Shown: positions 1-8,417, numbered from the stretch's first letter. The stretch is DNA of 64,000 bases from an uncultured Rhizobiaceae group bacterium (GCA_938010435.1 CALLUS010000004.1:1-64000); one strand, 5' to 3'. The notes: generated by a model from the sequence alone, not told the origin. Numbers and translations: made by a program.

Positions 1-71
1 ACAGGAACACCACCCTCCGCCTGCTTCAAGATTTCCATGATCTTAGCTTCCGTAAATCGTGACTTCTTCAT
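1..71 (-). CDS. IS3-family transposase OrfA, N-terminal fragment
   Basis: The ATG at 71-69 opens a frame that stays open to the window edge and begins MKKSRFTEAKIMEILKQAEG. This is the characteristic start of IS3-family OrfA, the helix-turn-helix protein that binds the element ends. In intact elements OrfA is about 90-100 residues and is joined to OrfB by programmed -1 frameshifting. Only 23 codons are visible, so it cannot be said whether the copy is intact. Confidence 0.75.
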   Translation of the reverse strand, partial: MKKSRFTEAKIMEILKQAEGGVP

Positions 72-147
72 TCGAATTTCCTCTTCAATCATTGTGAGAA
101 AATTCTACTCAAAAACTCCGATAATTTCCGGGGGGATTACCAGAACA
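1..147 (-). mobile_element. End of an IS3-family insertion sequence, cut by the window edge
   Basis: The minus strand carries the start of an IS3-type OrfA, and the DNA upstream of it should hold the element terminus. Read inward on the minus strand, a candidate end begins at 147 with TGTTCTGGTAATCCCCC, which has the 5'-TG typical of IS3-family tips. The far end and the reverse transcriptase-like OrfB lie outside the window, so the matching inverted repeat and target duplication cannot be checked. The terminus position is inferred. The element sits just downstream of the three-gene operon at 238-3499 and does not interrupt it. Confidence 0.55.
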
Positions 148-237
148 GCTCTTACTATTGTAGTTTGAACCCTATCTCCAAATTCGTTCACAGTTTTGAA
201 ATGCGAGCCTATCTGAAGCCTATCCGTCCAACCGATG

Positions 238-1074
238 TCATGTTTTCTTTGTATCATCGATAATATTCATGGTCGCCACACCGCTGTTTCCCAGTTCGAC
301 TGAAGCGAACGGGCCGCCCTGGCACATATTACCGGGGTCCTGATGGTCGAGTGAGCCCGCTTCAGCAAACATTTGTTCTGCATGCTGCTCCGCATTATCT
401 TTGGGACGGTAACCGAGGAAAGATGCGTTTGAATTATCAACCGTTGCGCGATCATTGTTGGAAACACCGTAGACAACGGTAAAGCCCGTAACAGGTGTAT
501 CAATAGAACGCTGCACAAGCTGAATTAGATCGTCATAGGAAAGCCAAGTGCCCACAGCGCGCGGGTTGCTCACTTGTGCGCAGGAGAGAATGCGCATACA
601 GACGCTTTCAACCTGTCGCTTGTCCCAATACATGGAGGCCAAGTCTTCGGCAAAACACTTGGCCAAACCGTAAAACGTGTCCGGCCGGTGTGGCGCGTCA
701 GTTCCAATAAAGTCGGTTTTTTTATGCATCCCCACAGCATGAATAGAAGAGGCATAAACCACCCTGCGCACACCGTTGCGATAAGCCGCTTCCCAAATAT
801 TGTACGCGCCGATAAAATTTGGACCAAGCAATTGTTCAAACGGAGCTTCATCCCCATAAGCACCAAAATGAACAACCATATCAGCACCTTCTAAAACGCT
901 CACCATGGCATCGAGATCGGCTAGATCAGCTTTTACATAACTTTCCCCATCATAAAGCGTTCCTACGTCTTCGGCGAGGTCGGTGGAAACAAGTTCGTCA
1001 CACATTTTTGACAAAGGCTCGCGTAAATAGGAACCAAGCCGTCCAGCGGCACCGGTGAGAACAAGTTTTTTCAT
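238..1074 (-). CDS. NAD-dependent epimerase/dehydratase family protein, uronate dehydrogenase-like
   Basis: A 278-residue extended/atypical SDR. The N-terminal TGAAGRLG (residues 7-14) is the nucleotide-binding glycine motif and YGLAK near residue 135 is the catalytic Tyr-x-x-x-Lys. The C-terminal part, with NDRATVDNS, FLGYRPKDNAE and QGGPF, resembles Agrobacterium-type uronate dehydrogenase (Udh), which oxidises galacturonate or glucuronate to the aldarolactone. Identity is too partial to assign that substrate. It is the third gene of a coupled operon: its ATG overlaps the stop of the aminotransferase by 4 bp (ATGA). Oxidase, aminotransferase and dehydrogenase together suggest stepwise catabolism of an amino or sugar acid. 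The SDR family call is firm; the substrate is open. Confidence 0.8.
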   Translation of the reverse strand: MKKLVLTGAAGRLGSYLREPLSKMCDELVSTDLAEDVGTLYDGESYVKADLADLDAMVSVLEGADMVVHFGAYGDEAPFEQLLGPNFIGAYNIWEAAYRNGVRRVVYASSIHAVGMHKKTDFIGTDAPHRPDTFYGLAKCFAEDLASMYWDKRQVESVCMRILSCAQVSNPRAVGTWLSYDDLIQLVQRSIDTPVTGFTVVYGVSNNDRATVDNSNASFLGYRPKDNAEQHAEQMFAEAGSLDHQDPGNMCQGGPFASVELGNSGVATMNIIDDTKKT

Positions 1075-2291
1075 GTGAGAGGCTTTCTTGGTTTCAAGGT
1101 TACGACTGCTGCTGCGATGCGGTCCATAGCTGTCTTGAGCACGCCCTCTGATGCAGCCGTTGAGATTCTAAAAAAGGGAGACAGTTCATAGGCACTGCCG
1201 GGAACGGCCGCGATGCCGGCTTCTTTCAAAATAAAGGCCGTAAAATCAGCGTCGTCTTTGAGCGTCTCACCATCGGCAGTGACCGCCCCGATGAATGCTT
1301 CACAACCGATATAGGCGTAAAATGCGCCGCCGGGAGGAGCGAGGGTCAAACCATCTATTTGAGCAACTTGATCCACAACCAGATTGCGTCGTGATTCAAA
1401 AGCGAGCTTGAACCGAAGAACTTCGTCTTGAGGGCCGTTGAGCGCAGCAGTTGCTGCTGCTTGAGCGACTGAACACGCACCCGAACTAATCTGGCTTTGT
1501 ACTTTAGTCATTGCCGCGATCAATTCTTTTGGCCCCGCGCCATAACCGATACGCCACCCGGTCATGGCATAAGCTTTGGAAACGCCATTGACAGTCAAAA
1601 CCCTGTCTTTCAGTTTTGGACAAGCGACTGCAAACGAAAGAAACGCAGCGTCATCAAACAAAATATGCTCATAGATTTCGTCGGATAGAATCAACACGTC
1701 GGGGTGCTTTTCCAAAACTTTGCCGAGCGTGCGCAGGTCATTGTCATTGTAAACCGCACCCGTCGGATTGGAAGGCATGTTGAGAATCAACCAGCGCGTT
1801 TTAGGCGTGATAGCCGCGTCTAATGCCTCAGGCGTTAATCGAAAACCGTTCGATGCAGGGCAGCTAATCGTTACGGGTTTTCCACTCAGAATGAGAACGA
1901 TGTCTTTGTATTGGCCGAAATAGGGCGCGCACAACAAGACTTCATCATCCGGCTCCAACGTCGCCATTAACCCGTCGAACAGAACCTGTTTGGCACCGTT
2001 GGCCACAATGATTTCATCAGGGGAATAGGTGAGGTTATTTTCGCGAGCCAATTTATCGGAAACCGCTTTGCGCAAAGCGAGTGTGCCATTGGTTGGCGGG
2101 TAGCGCGTTTCACCGGCAAGTGCTGCTTGATGCGCGGCTTCGACAATGTGAGGTGGTGTATCGAAATCAGGTTCGCCCAAACCAAGATCGATAATGTCTT
2201 CACCTGCAGCTTTTGCAGTTTTTGCAGCTTGGCTGACCCAAGCCGATGCGGATGGTTTGACAGGTGCAAGACGTGATGACGCGAACTCCAT
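1071..2291 (-). CDS. Class I/II pyridoxal-phosphate aminotransferase (aspartate aminotransferase-like)
   Basis: A 406-residue fold-type I aminotransferase. Visible landmarks are the N-terminal LGLGEPDFDTP, NPTG at 175-178, the PLP-ring Asp204 and Tyr207 in SDEIYEH, the Schiff-base lysine Lys239 in GVSKAYAMTGWRIGY, and a C-terminal FFRIS arginine that would bind the substrate carboxylate. Family members transfer amino groups between an amino acid and a 2-oxo acid. This subgroup includes AatA-type aspartate, tyrosine and prephenate aminotransferases, so the substrate is not fixed. Its ATG overlaps the stop of the upstream oxidase gene (TAATG) and its own stop overlaps the next start (ATGA), so translation of all three is probably coupled. 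Confidence 0.88.
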   Translation of the reverse strand: MEFASSRLAPVKPSASAWVSQAAKTAKAAGEDIIDLGLGEPDFDTPPHIVEAAHQAALAGETRYPPTNGTLALRKAVSDKLARENNLTYSPDEIIVANGAKQVLFDGLMATLEPDDEVLLCAPYFGQYKDIVLILSGKPVTISCPASNGFRLTPEALDAAITPKTRWLILNMPSNPTGAVYNDNDLRTLGKVLEKHPDVLILSDEIYEHILFDDAAFLSFAVACPKLKDRVLTVNGVSKAYAMTGWRIGYGAGPKELIAAMTKVQSQISSGACSVAQAAATAALNGPQDEVLRFKLAFESRRNLVVDQVAQIDGLTLAPPGGAFYAYIGCEAFIGAVTADGETLKDDADFTAFILKEAGIAAVPGSAYELSPFFRISTAASEGVLKTAMDRIAAAVVTLKPRKPLT

Positions 2292-3499
2292 TAGATCACC
2301 GCCTTTTCGATAATTGGCGTATCGTTGACGATGCGGTCATAATGAAACAGCGACATGTCGAGACTGCTGTATGAACCATTGACCATTAATTCCGCAGTGC
2401 CGCGCCCCATCGCCGGGCTTTGTTGAAGGCCGTGTCCGGAAAAACCGTTCAGGAAGTAGAAGTTCTCAACTTCGGTATGCGGGCCCATAACTGCGTTGTG
2501 GTCAAACGTGTTATAAGCGTAGTGCCCCGCCCATTCACTTTGCACTTTGATCGCTTCAAATTGCGGGATGCGGGTCGCAAGAACCGGCCAAATATGATTT
2601 TGCCAGATATCATGATCCATCGCGAAATCATCATAATCGACACCAGGGTCGATATCTGAATGACCGCCGCATTGGTATGTGCCGCCACCATTCTCGCGGA
2701 CATGCACACCGGACGGGTCAATGGTGAGTGGGAGATCACGATCAAGGGGTTGTTCGGCAGAAAAAATCCATGAATAACGTTTGCGTGGTTCCACAGGAAT
2801 TTCGACACCAGCCATCTTGCTGGTACGCGCCGCACGGGGACCAGATGCGTTTAAGACTTTGCCACACGAAATAACCTCGCCAGATTTTAGCGTGATGCTT
2901 TCAACCTTTGTACCAGCAGCATTCTTTGTCATAGCAACAGCTTCGTTGGAAATAAATTCTATCCCTCGTTCACGCGCCGACCTGCGCCACCAATCAAATA
3001 CGGCTGTCGCATCCCACAATCCTTCGTCGATCAGATTGATAGACCCAAGCACAATGTCATCCACATTATAGAACGGGTAAGCGTGTTTGATTTCATCAGC
3101 TGTCATTAATTGGGTGGCAGCGCCTTCGGTGAGTTGAATCTTTTGGTTGTCACGCAACACATCTGCAAACTCTGCCGTATCCGCCAAATACATGTAACCA
3201 AAGCTGCGAATTGCGAGTTCCGGCACCCGTTCATCGTCGCCCATATATCGCGGTAGGTTTTTCACGAAGTCGGCGGCGAACTGTGATATCTTGACGTTCA
3301 ACGGGGTTGAGAATTGCTGCCGCATACAGGAATTGGTGTGCATGGTTGAGCAGTTTTCGTAGCTTGGATCTTTCTCCACCACCAGAACACGGCCATCAAA
3401 GCTAGCTTGTTCCGTGATAAACCACGCAGCAGAAGACCCCATAATTGCCCCGCCGATAATAATTATATCGTATGTGTCATGTTGTGGTGTCTCGTTCAT
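2291..3499 (-). CDS. FAD-dependent oxidoreductase of the D-amino-acid/sarcosine oxidase (DAO) family
   Basis: A 402-residue DAO-fold flavoenzyme. IIIIGGAIMGSSAAW (about residues 13-27) is the FAD-binding Rossmann motif, LVVEKDP follows at the end of the second strand, and the C-terminal NGFSGHGLQQSPAMGR matches the region over the flavin in sarcosine- and glycine-oxidase relatives. Such enzymes oxidise secondary or primary amines, amino acids or hydroxy acids to imines or oxo acids. No signal peptide is visible, so it should be cytoplasmic. It is the first gene of the operon, with a strong ribosome-binding site (GGGGAGGTTGT) before the ATG at 3499. The substrate is unknown, but coupling to an aminotransferase points to an amino compound. 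Confidence 0.85.
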   Translation of the reverse strand: MNETPQHDTYDIIIIGGAIMGSSAAWFITEQASFDGRVLVVEKDPSYENCSTMHTNSCMRQQFSTPLNVKISQFAADFVKNLPRYMGDDERVPELAIRSFGYMYLADTAEFADVLRDNQKIQLTEGAATQLMTADEIKHAYPFYNVDDIVLGSINLIDEGLWDATAVFDWWRRSARERGIEFISNEAVAMTKNAAGTKVESITLKSGEVISCGKVLNASGPRAARTSKMAGVEIPVEPRKRYSWIFSAEQPLDRDLPLTIDPSGVHVRENGGGTYQCGGHSDIDPGVDYDDFAMDHDIWQNHIWPVLATRIPQFEAIKVQSEWAGHYAYNTFDHNAVMGPHTEVENFYFLNGFSGHGLQQSPAMGRGTAELMVNGSYSSLDMSLFHYDRIVNDTPIIEKAVI

Positions 3500-3663
3500 G
3501 GGACAACCTCCCCTTTGTTCATTGCCGCTTCAACTTCAACGATATCTTTAGTGCTTAAACTGCTACAGAGCACCAAATCGCGTAACTGTGCTCACCGGTT
3601 GTTTCCCCGGCTCACCATATCCAGCACCGCCGGAAGATGTCATCAGAGATACGGTATCGAAAC

Positions 3664-4131
3664 TTACTGTGTTGGTTTATTTTTCTGAATGATGAAGTCT
3701 TTGATCTGGTTTAATTCTTCTATCAACTTTTCGGCCTTTTGATCACTTACACCGATCGCACAACCCAAAGCAGATGGGACCGCTAGCGCAGACTTGTATA
3801 GTTTTTTACCCTTTGCTGTGAGGAATACCTGCACCTTTCGTTCATCTTCAGCGTTGCGGTTGCGAGAGACAAGGCCCAATTTTTCGAGGCGTTGTACCAA
3901 TGGCGTGGCAGTCGCCTGATCAACCTGGAGTCCATTGGCTATATCTTGAATCAGAATTCCATCCTGCTTCCATAGAATCATCATTGCAAGATACTGGGTA
4001 TATGTAACACCCATGGATTTGAGCAGAGCGGCGTATTCTTTTGTAATAGCCCGCGATGTTGAATAGAGTGCAAAGCACAATTGGCCTTCTATGTTGAGGA
4101 GGTTTTCTTCATCGACGATGCTCGACTGCAT
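3664..4131 (-). CDS. MarR-family transcriptional regulator, OhrR-like
   Basis: A winged-helix MarR protein of 155 residues from the ATG at 4131, chosen because AGGA lies 12 nt upstream; a TTG at 4170 in frame has no such site. The N-terminus QLCFALYSTSRAITKEY matches the OhrR signature, including the cysteine that senses organic hydroperoxides in that family. The wing follows in VQRLEKLGLVSRNRNAEDERKVQVFLT. OhrR represses the thiol peroxidase gene ohr until its cysteine is oxidised. No ohr gene is adjacent here, so the target is unknown. An AT palindrome at 4264-4275 and a 19-bp tandem repeat lie in the upstream region. MarR family is certain; the peroxide-sensing role is inferred from the cysteine motif. 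Confidence 0.85.
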   Translation of the reverse strand: MQSSIVDEENLLNIEGQLCFALYSTSRAITKEYAALLKSMGVTYTQYLAMMILWKQDGILIQDIANGLQVDQATATPLVQRLEKLGLVSRNRNAEDERKVQVFLTAKGKKLYKSALAVPSALGCAIGVSDQKAEKLIEELNQIKDFIIQKNKPTQ

Positions 4132-4263
4132 GTTTGGCTTCCTAATTTGTAGGCGGTTAACTAATATCAATTTACCGTCTCTTTAAGGTCGGCCCCATTA
4201 AAATCGAGTTCTTTCACGTCTTCAACGTCCGCCGTTAAGTTGACTCAAAAATTTAATATAGCT

Positions 4264-4275
4264 AATTATATAATT
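4264..4275. promoter_or_regulatory. AT-rich perfect palindrome upstream of the MarR gene
   Basis: AATTATATAATT is a perfect 12-bp palindrome in the divergent region upstream of the OhrR-like gene. MarR dimers often bind AT-rich palindromes of this kind, so it may be an autoregulatory operator. In such AT-rich DNA it could also be chance. Confidence 0.3.
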
Positions 4276-4289
4276 GCAAATTATTTGAC

Positions 4290-4327
4290 CGCAAAAAATT
4301 GGTATTGACGCAAAAAATTAGTATCGA
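4290..4327. repeat. Two tandem 19-bp direct repeats
   Basis: Two adjacent 19-bp units, 4290-4308 and 4309-4327, share 17 of 19 bases. Each begins CGCAAAAAATT and ends GTAT(T/C)GA. They lie between the MarR gene and the small ORF at 4360. Head-to-tail repeats of about two helical turns look like paired protein-binding sites, but a simple duplication is equally possible. Confidence 0.5.
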
Positions 4328-4359
4328 AGCGTCCAAATAATAATTTAAGAAGATTCAAT

Positions 4360-4578
4360 ATGCAATTTTTAAAATCACTTGCACCGAATATCTCTATCGT
4401 TGGTTCCGTAATTATGACGGTAACGGAATCATTTGCAGCAGACCTTAAAGCTAAGTTTGCCGTGCAGATCAGTCGCTTGGAAAAACCGAAAAACAACTGG
4501 AAGAAACTGAACCTAAGCAATCAATTTTCAGTGGAACGGGTGACAAATGTATTTTACGTAATATATAGTTTACACTGA
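4360..4578 (+). CDS. Possible small exported protein (doubtful)
   Basis: A 72-codon ATG frame in the otherwise empty gap between the MarR gene and the winged-helix/TPR regulator. Residues 1-27 (MQFLKSLAPN...TESFAAD) look like a weak signal peptide with an SFA cleavage motif. The rest is short, lysine- and asparagine-rich, and matches nothing I recognise. The ribosome-binding site is poor (AAGAAG). It could equally be a chance frame in AT-rich DNA or the relic of a porin-type leader. Confidence 0.25.
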   Translation: MQFLKSLAPNISIVGSVIMTVTESFAADLKAKFAVQISRLEKPKNNWKKLNLSNQFSVERVTNVFYVIYSLH

Positions 4579-4650
4579 TAACCTGTAATATCTCAATTGA
4601 AAGTCTGGATTGAGAGTCCTGACTGCCTCTTAGAAGAACTTAATCTTAAC

Positions 4651-6873
4651 ATGAAATATGCATTCGAAAATTTTGTTTTTGATGTTGAGCGCAGCGAGCT
4701 TTTCATTGACGCCGAATTGGCGCATGTTGAACCACAAGTATGCCGACTTATTGAATTGCTCATCACAAACAGTGGGAATGTCGTAACCAGAGACGAAATT
4801 CAGCGTGAAATATGGGATGATAGAATCGTCATGCCCAGTGTCATTGACAATCGCATTCGGGCGGCCAGAAATATTCTCAATGATGATGGCAAATCCCAAA
4901 GGCTGATCAAGACCTTTCCAAATATTGGTTATAAATTTGTCGGCGAAGTTGTTGAGCATGCGCCTACTGAAGGTCCCGTAAGTGCGATTGAGGCCTCATC
5001 TGAAATTTCCAACCAGAACAACAGTGAGTCACTCAACACAGGATGGTCGCGGTTCCGACCGGTATTTTTTGCTGTTCCCATTTTAGCAGCTGCGAGTGCT
5101 GTTGGGGGCTATATGTTCCTTGATAAAGAAACTATTGAGCCGAAAAAGGTTGCCAAACCCGCACAGAAAAAATCAAACTATACAGTTGCCATATTACCAT
5201 TCACCACTGGTGTTAATCTTGATGAGAAGGTCGGAAATGCGATCTCTCACAAAGCTATTAGTGCACTTTCTCGCATTAAAACCTTAGGTGTTGTATCAGC
5301 CCAATCCTCCTTCCAGTTTGATAAAACAACACTCTCCACGCAGGGGTTAGCAACCGCTTTGGGGGCAGATTTTATTTTGGATGGTATTGTAACATCTGAT
5401 GCCGATTCGTTTAATGTAGAGGCACATCTTGTATCGTCACATGAAGACAAAGTTGTGTGGTCTGAGACCTTTCATCAAGGGGCGCCCGAAAAATCAAGGC
5501 TCATATTTGAATCAGAGACTGCAAAGAAAGTAACAATTGCCGTCGCAAATTTTCTGGGGAATTCGATTTCCAGTGAGGCAGAATTCCTGGTTAACAAAGA
5601 TGTATTTCAGAAATACCAGACCGGACTTGATTTACTGAATTCTGAAAAATCAGAAGATCTGAAAAATGCCGTGGCGCTGTTTGATGAAGTTATACAAAGA
5701 GAACCAAATTTTACACCTGCTTATATGTATTATTCGGAAGCGGTGGATCGGGCAATTAAAGTGTCAGGCTGGAACCGAACTGATGCTATTAGAGATGTTG
5801 GCAAATATGTGGAGAAAGTACTAACTCTTTCGCCAGACAGCCCTGAAGCGTATCTCACACAAGGCAATCTGGCAAAAATCCAGATTGATAGTGATAAAGC
5901 CGTTAAGTTTTACAATAAGGCACTCAAAAAAAATCCAAACTTTGCATTGGGTTATTTCAAAAAGGCACAAGTTCTCTTCACGACGTATGATTTGAATGAA
6001 GCTCTCTATTGTTTCAAAAAAGTGCTTTCGCTCAACCCTTTGTCCAGTGATATTGTTTTACACATAGCACAGGTTCAGTTTTCATTGGGCAATATCGAAG
6101 AAGCGCTTCGGCTAACCAAAAGAAACCTTCTTTGGAGTCCTGACAATTTTCGTGCTCTTACAAATGCAGCCAGATATGAGCTCAGCATCGGGCATTATGA
6201 TAAAGCGTTTCAATATATAAACAAAGCAAGGAAGTTGAATAAGGATGACTTTGATCTGCAGTTCAATACCTATCTATTATATAGCAATCTGGGTCTATTG
6301 GATGAAGTGCAGGGTCTAGTCGATAGCCCGGGCCTTAAAGCAACAGTTGCAGCTCTGAAAGGCGATTCAAAAACAGCGTATGAACTCATGAAAACAGATC
6401 GGCTTTCATGGATGTCACCTTATGTTCAATACCTTTTGAACGACAGTCGGCCCGCTTATGAAATGTTTGTCCGAATGGGTCTAAACAAAAGCATTTTAGC
6501 TTTGAAAAGACCCATACCGATTGACCAGACACTCGATGTTGTGTTGATGCTGGACCTCTTTTCATCGCAGAAGGAGGCTGCAACAGAGGCAATTATTGCC
6601 AGACTTGGTCAAGATTTTAACACCAAGCCGATTGCGGACATTAAGATACTGGAACAGTTCAGTGCTATTTCTGGTTATTATTCGATCATCGGCAACTATG
6701 ACAAAGCGTTTGAAGTTCTTGATGAAGCGAACAGGCAAAAAATGATTTTTCTGAGTAGATTGAAGTCATCACCAATATTCAAAAGTCTGCGACTGCATCC
6801 GGGTTTCGAGAGTAGGTTGAAAACGATGACGGAAAACCGTGATCAATTCTTATCCAGCTTCAGACAATTATAA
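4651..6873 (+). CDS. Membrane-anchored winged-helix regulator with TolB-like domain and TPR repeats (CadC-like architecture)
   Basis: A 740-residue protein from the ATG at 4651, chosen because the OmpR/PhoB-type DNA-binding domain starts right there; a TTG at 4597 would add 18 unrelated residues. Residues 1-100 form the winged helix (LFIDAELAHVEP, TRDEIQREIW, IKTFPNIGYKF). A transmembrane segment lies at about 136-157. After it comes a TolB/FlgO-like domain starting TVAILPF (about 178-300) and then several TPR units (for example AYLTQGNLAKIQID, ALGYFKKAQVLF, FNTYLLYSNLGLLD). The layout is that of CadC/ToxR-like one-component sensors that bind DNA from the inner membrane. Signal and target are unknown. 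The cyclase at 24228 has the same rear half. Confidence 0.85.
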   Translation: MKYAFENFVFDVERSELFIDAELAHVEPQVCRLIELLITNSGNVVTRDEIQREIWDDRIVMPSVIDNRIRAARNILNDDGKSQRLIKTFPNIGYKFVGEVVEHAPTEGPVSAIEASSEISNQNNSESLNTGWSRFRPVFFAVPILAAASAVGGYMFLDKETIEPKKVAKPAQKKSNYTVAILPFTTGVNLDEKVGNAISHKAISALSRIKTLGVVSAQSSFQFDKTTLSTQGLATALGADFILDGIVTSDADSFNVEAHLVSSHEDKVVWSETFHQGAPEKSRLIFESETAKKVTIAVANFLGNSISSEAEFLVNKDVFQKYQTGLDLLNSEKSEDLKNAVALFDEVIQREPNFTPAYMYYSEAVDRAIKVSGWNRTDAIRDVGKYVEKVLTLSPDSPEAYLTQGNLAKIQIDSDKAVKFYNKALKKNPNFALGYFKKAQVLFTTYDLNEALYCFKKVLSLNPLSSDIVLHIAQVQFSLGNIEEALRLTKRNLLWSPDNFRALTNAARYELSIGHYDKAFQYINKARKLNKDDFDLQFNTYLLYSNLGLLDEVQGLVDSPGLKATVAALKGDSKTAYELMKTDRLSWMSPYVQYLLNDSRPAYEMFVRMGLNKSILALKRPIPIDQTLDVVLMLDLFSSQKEAATEAIIARLGQDFNTKPIADIKILEQFSAISGYYSIIGNYDKAFEVLDEANRQKMIFLSRLKSSPIFKSLRLHPGFESRLKTMTENRDQFLSSFRQL

Positions 6874-6911
6874 GCTTATCAACCTGACCTTACTTATCAA
6901 ATCATGCAGGT

Positions 6912-8297
6912 TTAATTTTTGGAATAAGACTTCATTTTGAGATATAAACTCTGACGGCTTATGCCGAGAAGCTTCGCAGTTGACGCACGGTTATTCTCAG
7001 TCAGCTTAAGAGCACGGTCTATGCACAATTGTTCTATTGAATCCGTAGTTTGTCGCACAATTTCTTTTAGCGACATCGTGTTCACGAGAGATTCAACCCA
7101 CTGATCCGGCAAAGTTCTGTCTTGCCCCAGGGAGAACGAGGCATGGTCGTCGCCTACATTTTTACGAAAAGACAACCCAAGACAAACATCTTGATCGCTG
7201 ACGAATTTGTGACCTGAAATATCCACGGTAATCTTATCATTGTGCAAATTCTTCACAATGACTGCCTCTACTTTTGCCATTCCCTTATTATGCAGCTTTG
7301 AAAACAGAGCTTCCGCATGTACCCGCGGTTCATCCCAAAGTGTTTCAAAACTTAAAGACGTCAGGTCATAATCATCTTGAATAGCGAAAAGCCTGTAGAA
7401 TAACGAATTTGCAGCAACAACCTTTTGCATTTCATCCAGCACAACATAGGCATCAGGCATAACTTCGATAATATCTGAAATATTTCCAATTGCGTGTGGA
7501 AATTCTTGGGGTGAATGCACTTCACCCTCGCAGAGAATCTCTAAAAGTACATGATTTTTGCCATCCATATAGTGGGAGGATGCACTCAGTTGAGCAGTTG
7601 ACCCATCCTTCAAATTTATTTGCACGGGATCCAAAGAATTTTCCGCCGAAGATAGAAGTGCTTTGTGTAAAATCGAATTGTCATCAGCCGGAAAAAGATC
7701 AAAAATGAGAGGCCTTTTACTCTTCGCTTTTTCCGGTCCAATCGCCCTTTTAGCTTCAGCGTTTAAGTCTACTACCTGTAAAGTATCTACCTCTACGATA
7801 ACTTGGGGGATCTTGCTGCTTTTGAAAATATTTTTATAGATATCTTGCTTTCGCCGTAATTTGCTGATTTCACGATCAAGCGTAATTTGTGCTTCAAATA
7901 GCCGGTTTTGCATCGCAGTTAATTTGATCTCGCATTGGCCAAATAAGATCAAATCACCCCGTGCGTTGAGTTTTGTTGCTCGATAGCTGACTGGCGCATC
8001 AGTGTCTTCAGTTCCTGGATGGCTGATTTGCAAAGCACGGGTTGATTGGCTGTCGGAAGGTAGCTTTAGTAACGAATCAATCTTCTCTTTACATCCTATG
8101 GACACAAGATCGCGAATATTTTTGCCTTCCCATTCATCGCTATTAAATATTAAGTCGCTTTCCCCTTGACGCCTCGCCTCCTTTATCATCCCGTCTTTAC
8201 CTAATACTAGGATGATATCCGCAGCTGTGCCGAGTATATTATTCAACAAATCTATATCGGCACCTGGTAAAATGGTGTCAGTGCTTACAATTTCCAT
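6912..8297 (-). CDS. ppsR: PpsR/CrtJ-family PAS-Fis transcriptional repressor
   Basis: 461 residues from the ATG at 8297, preceded by TAGGA; an upstream ATG at 8348 has no good ribosome-binding site, and this length matches Rhodobacter PpsR (about 464). It has an N-terminal PAS domain (IDLLNNILGTAADIILVLG), a coiled Q-linker (LDREISKLRRKQDIY), two further PAS regions (IFKSSKIPQVIVEVDTLQ; PDAYVVLDEMQKVVAAN) and a C-terminal Fis-type helix-turn-helix ending in NRASTAKLLGISRQSLYLK. The cysteine in IEQLCIDRAL sits where the redox-active HTH cysteine of PpsR/CrtJ lies. PpsR represses photosystem genes aerobically and binds TGT-N12-ACA sites. No photosynthesis gene and no clear copy of that site was found nearby, so its targets here are unknown. 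The AerR-type partner is the next gene upstream. Confidence 0.85.
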   Translation of the reverse strand: MEIVSTDTILPGADIDLLNNILGTAADIILVLGKDGMIKEARRQGESDLIFNSDEWEGKNIRDLVSIGCKEKIDSLLKLPSDSQSTRALQISHPGTEDTDAPVSYRATKLNARGDLILFGQCEIKLTAMQNRLFEAQITLDREISKLRRKQDIYKNIFKSSKIPQVIVEVDTLQVVDLNAEAKRAIGPEKAKSKRPLIFDLFPADDNSILHKALLSSAENSLDPVQINLKDGSTAQLSASSHYMDGKNHVLLEILCEGEVHSPQEFPHAIGNISDIIEVMPDAYVVLDEMQKVVAANSLFYRLFAIQDDYDLTSLSFETLWDEPRVHAEALFSKLHNKGMAKVEAVIVKNLHNDKITVDISGHKFVSDQDVCLGLSFRKNVGDDHASFSLGQDRTLPDQWVESLVNTMSLKEIVRQTTDSIEQLCIDRALKLTENNRASTAKLLGISRQSLYLKMKSYSKN

Positions 8298-8346
8298 TTT
8301 TTGTCCTACCACTTCCCGCTTGCTTTTTAGCGAAGAGATGAAAACC

Positions 8347-8358
8347 ATCTCATGAGAT
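8347..8358. promoter_or_regulatory. Perfect 12-bp palindrome upstream of ppsR
   Basis: ATCTCATGAGAT is a perfect palindrome about 50 bp upstream of the preferred ppsR start and within the ppsR-aerR gap. It could be an operator. It does not match the known PpsR box TGT-N12-ACA. Confidence 0.25.
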
Positions 8359-8417
8359 CTCAGTATGTAGTCAATTCCGGTATGTTCAAATTTAAGGGAC
8401 CTGGAATCCCGTGTTCA

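Noticed and set aside
4281-4520. 79-codon minus-strand frame opposite the small ORF at 4360
   Set aside because: Phe-rich chance frame in AT-rich DNA. It has no ribosome-binding site or family resemblance.
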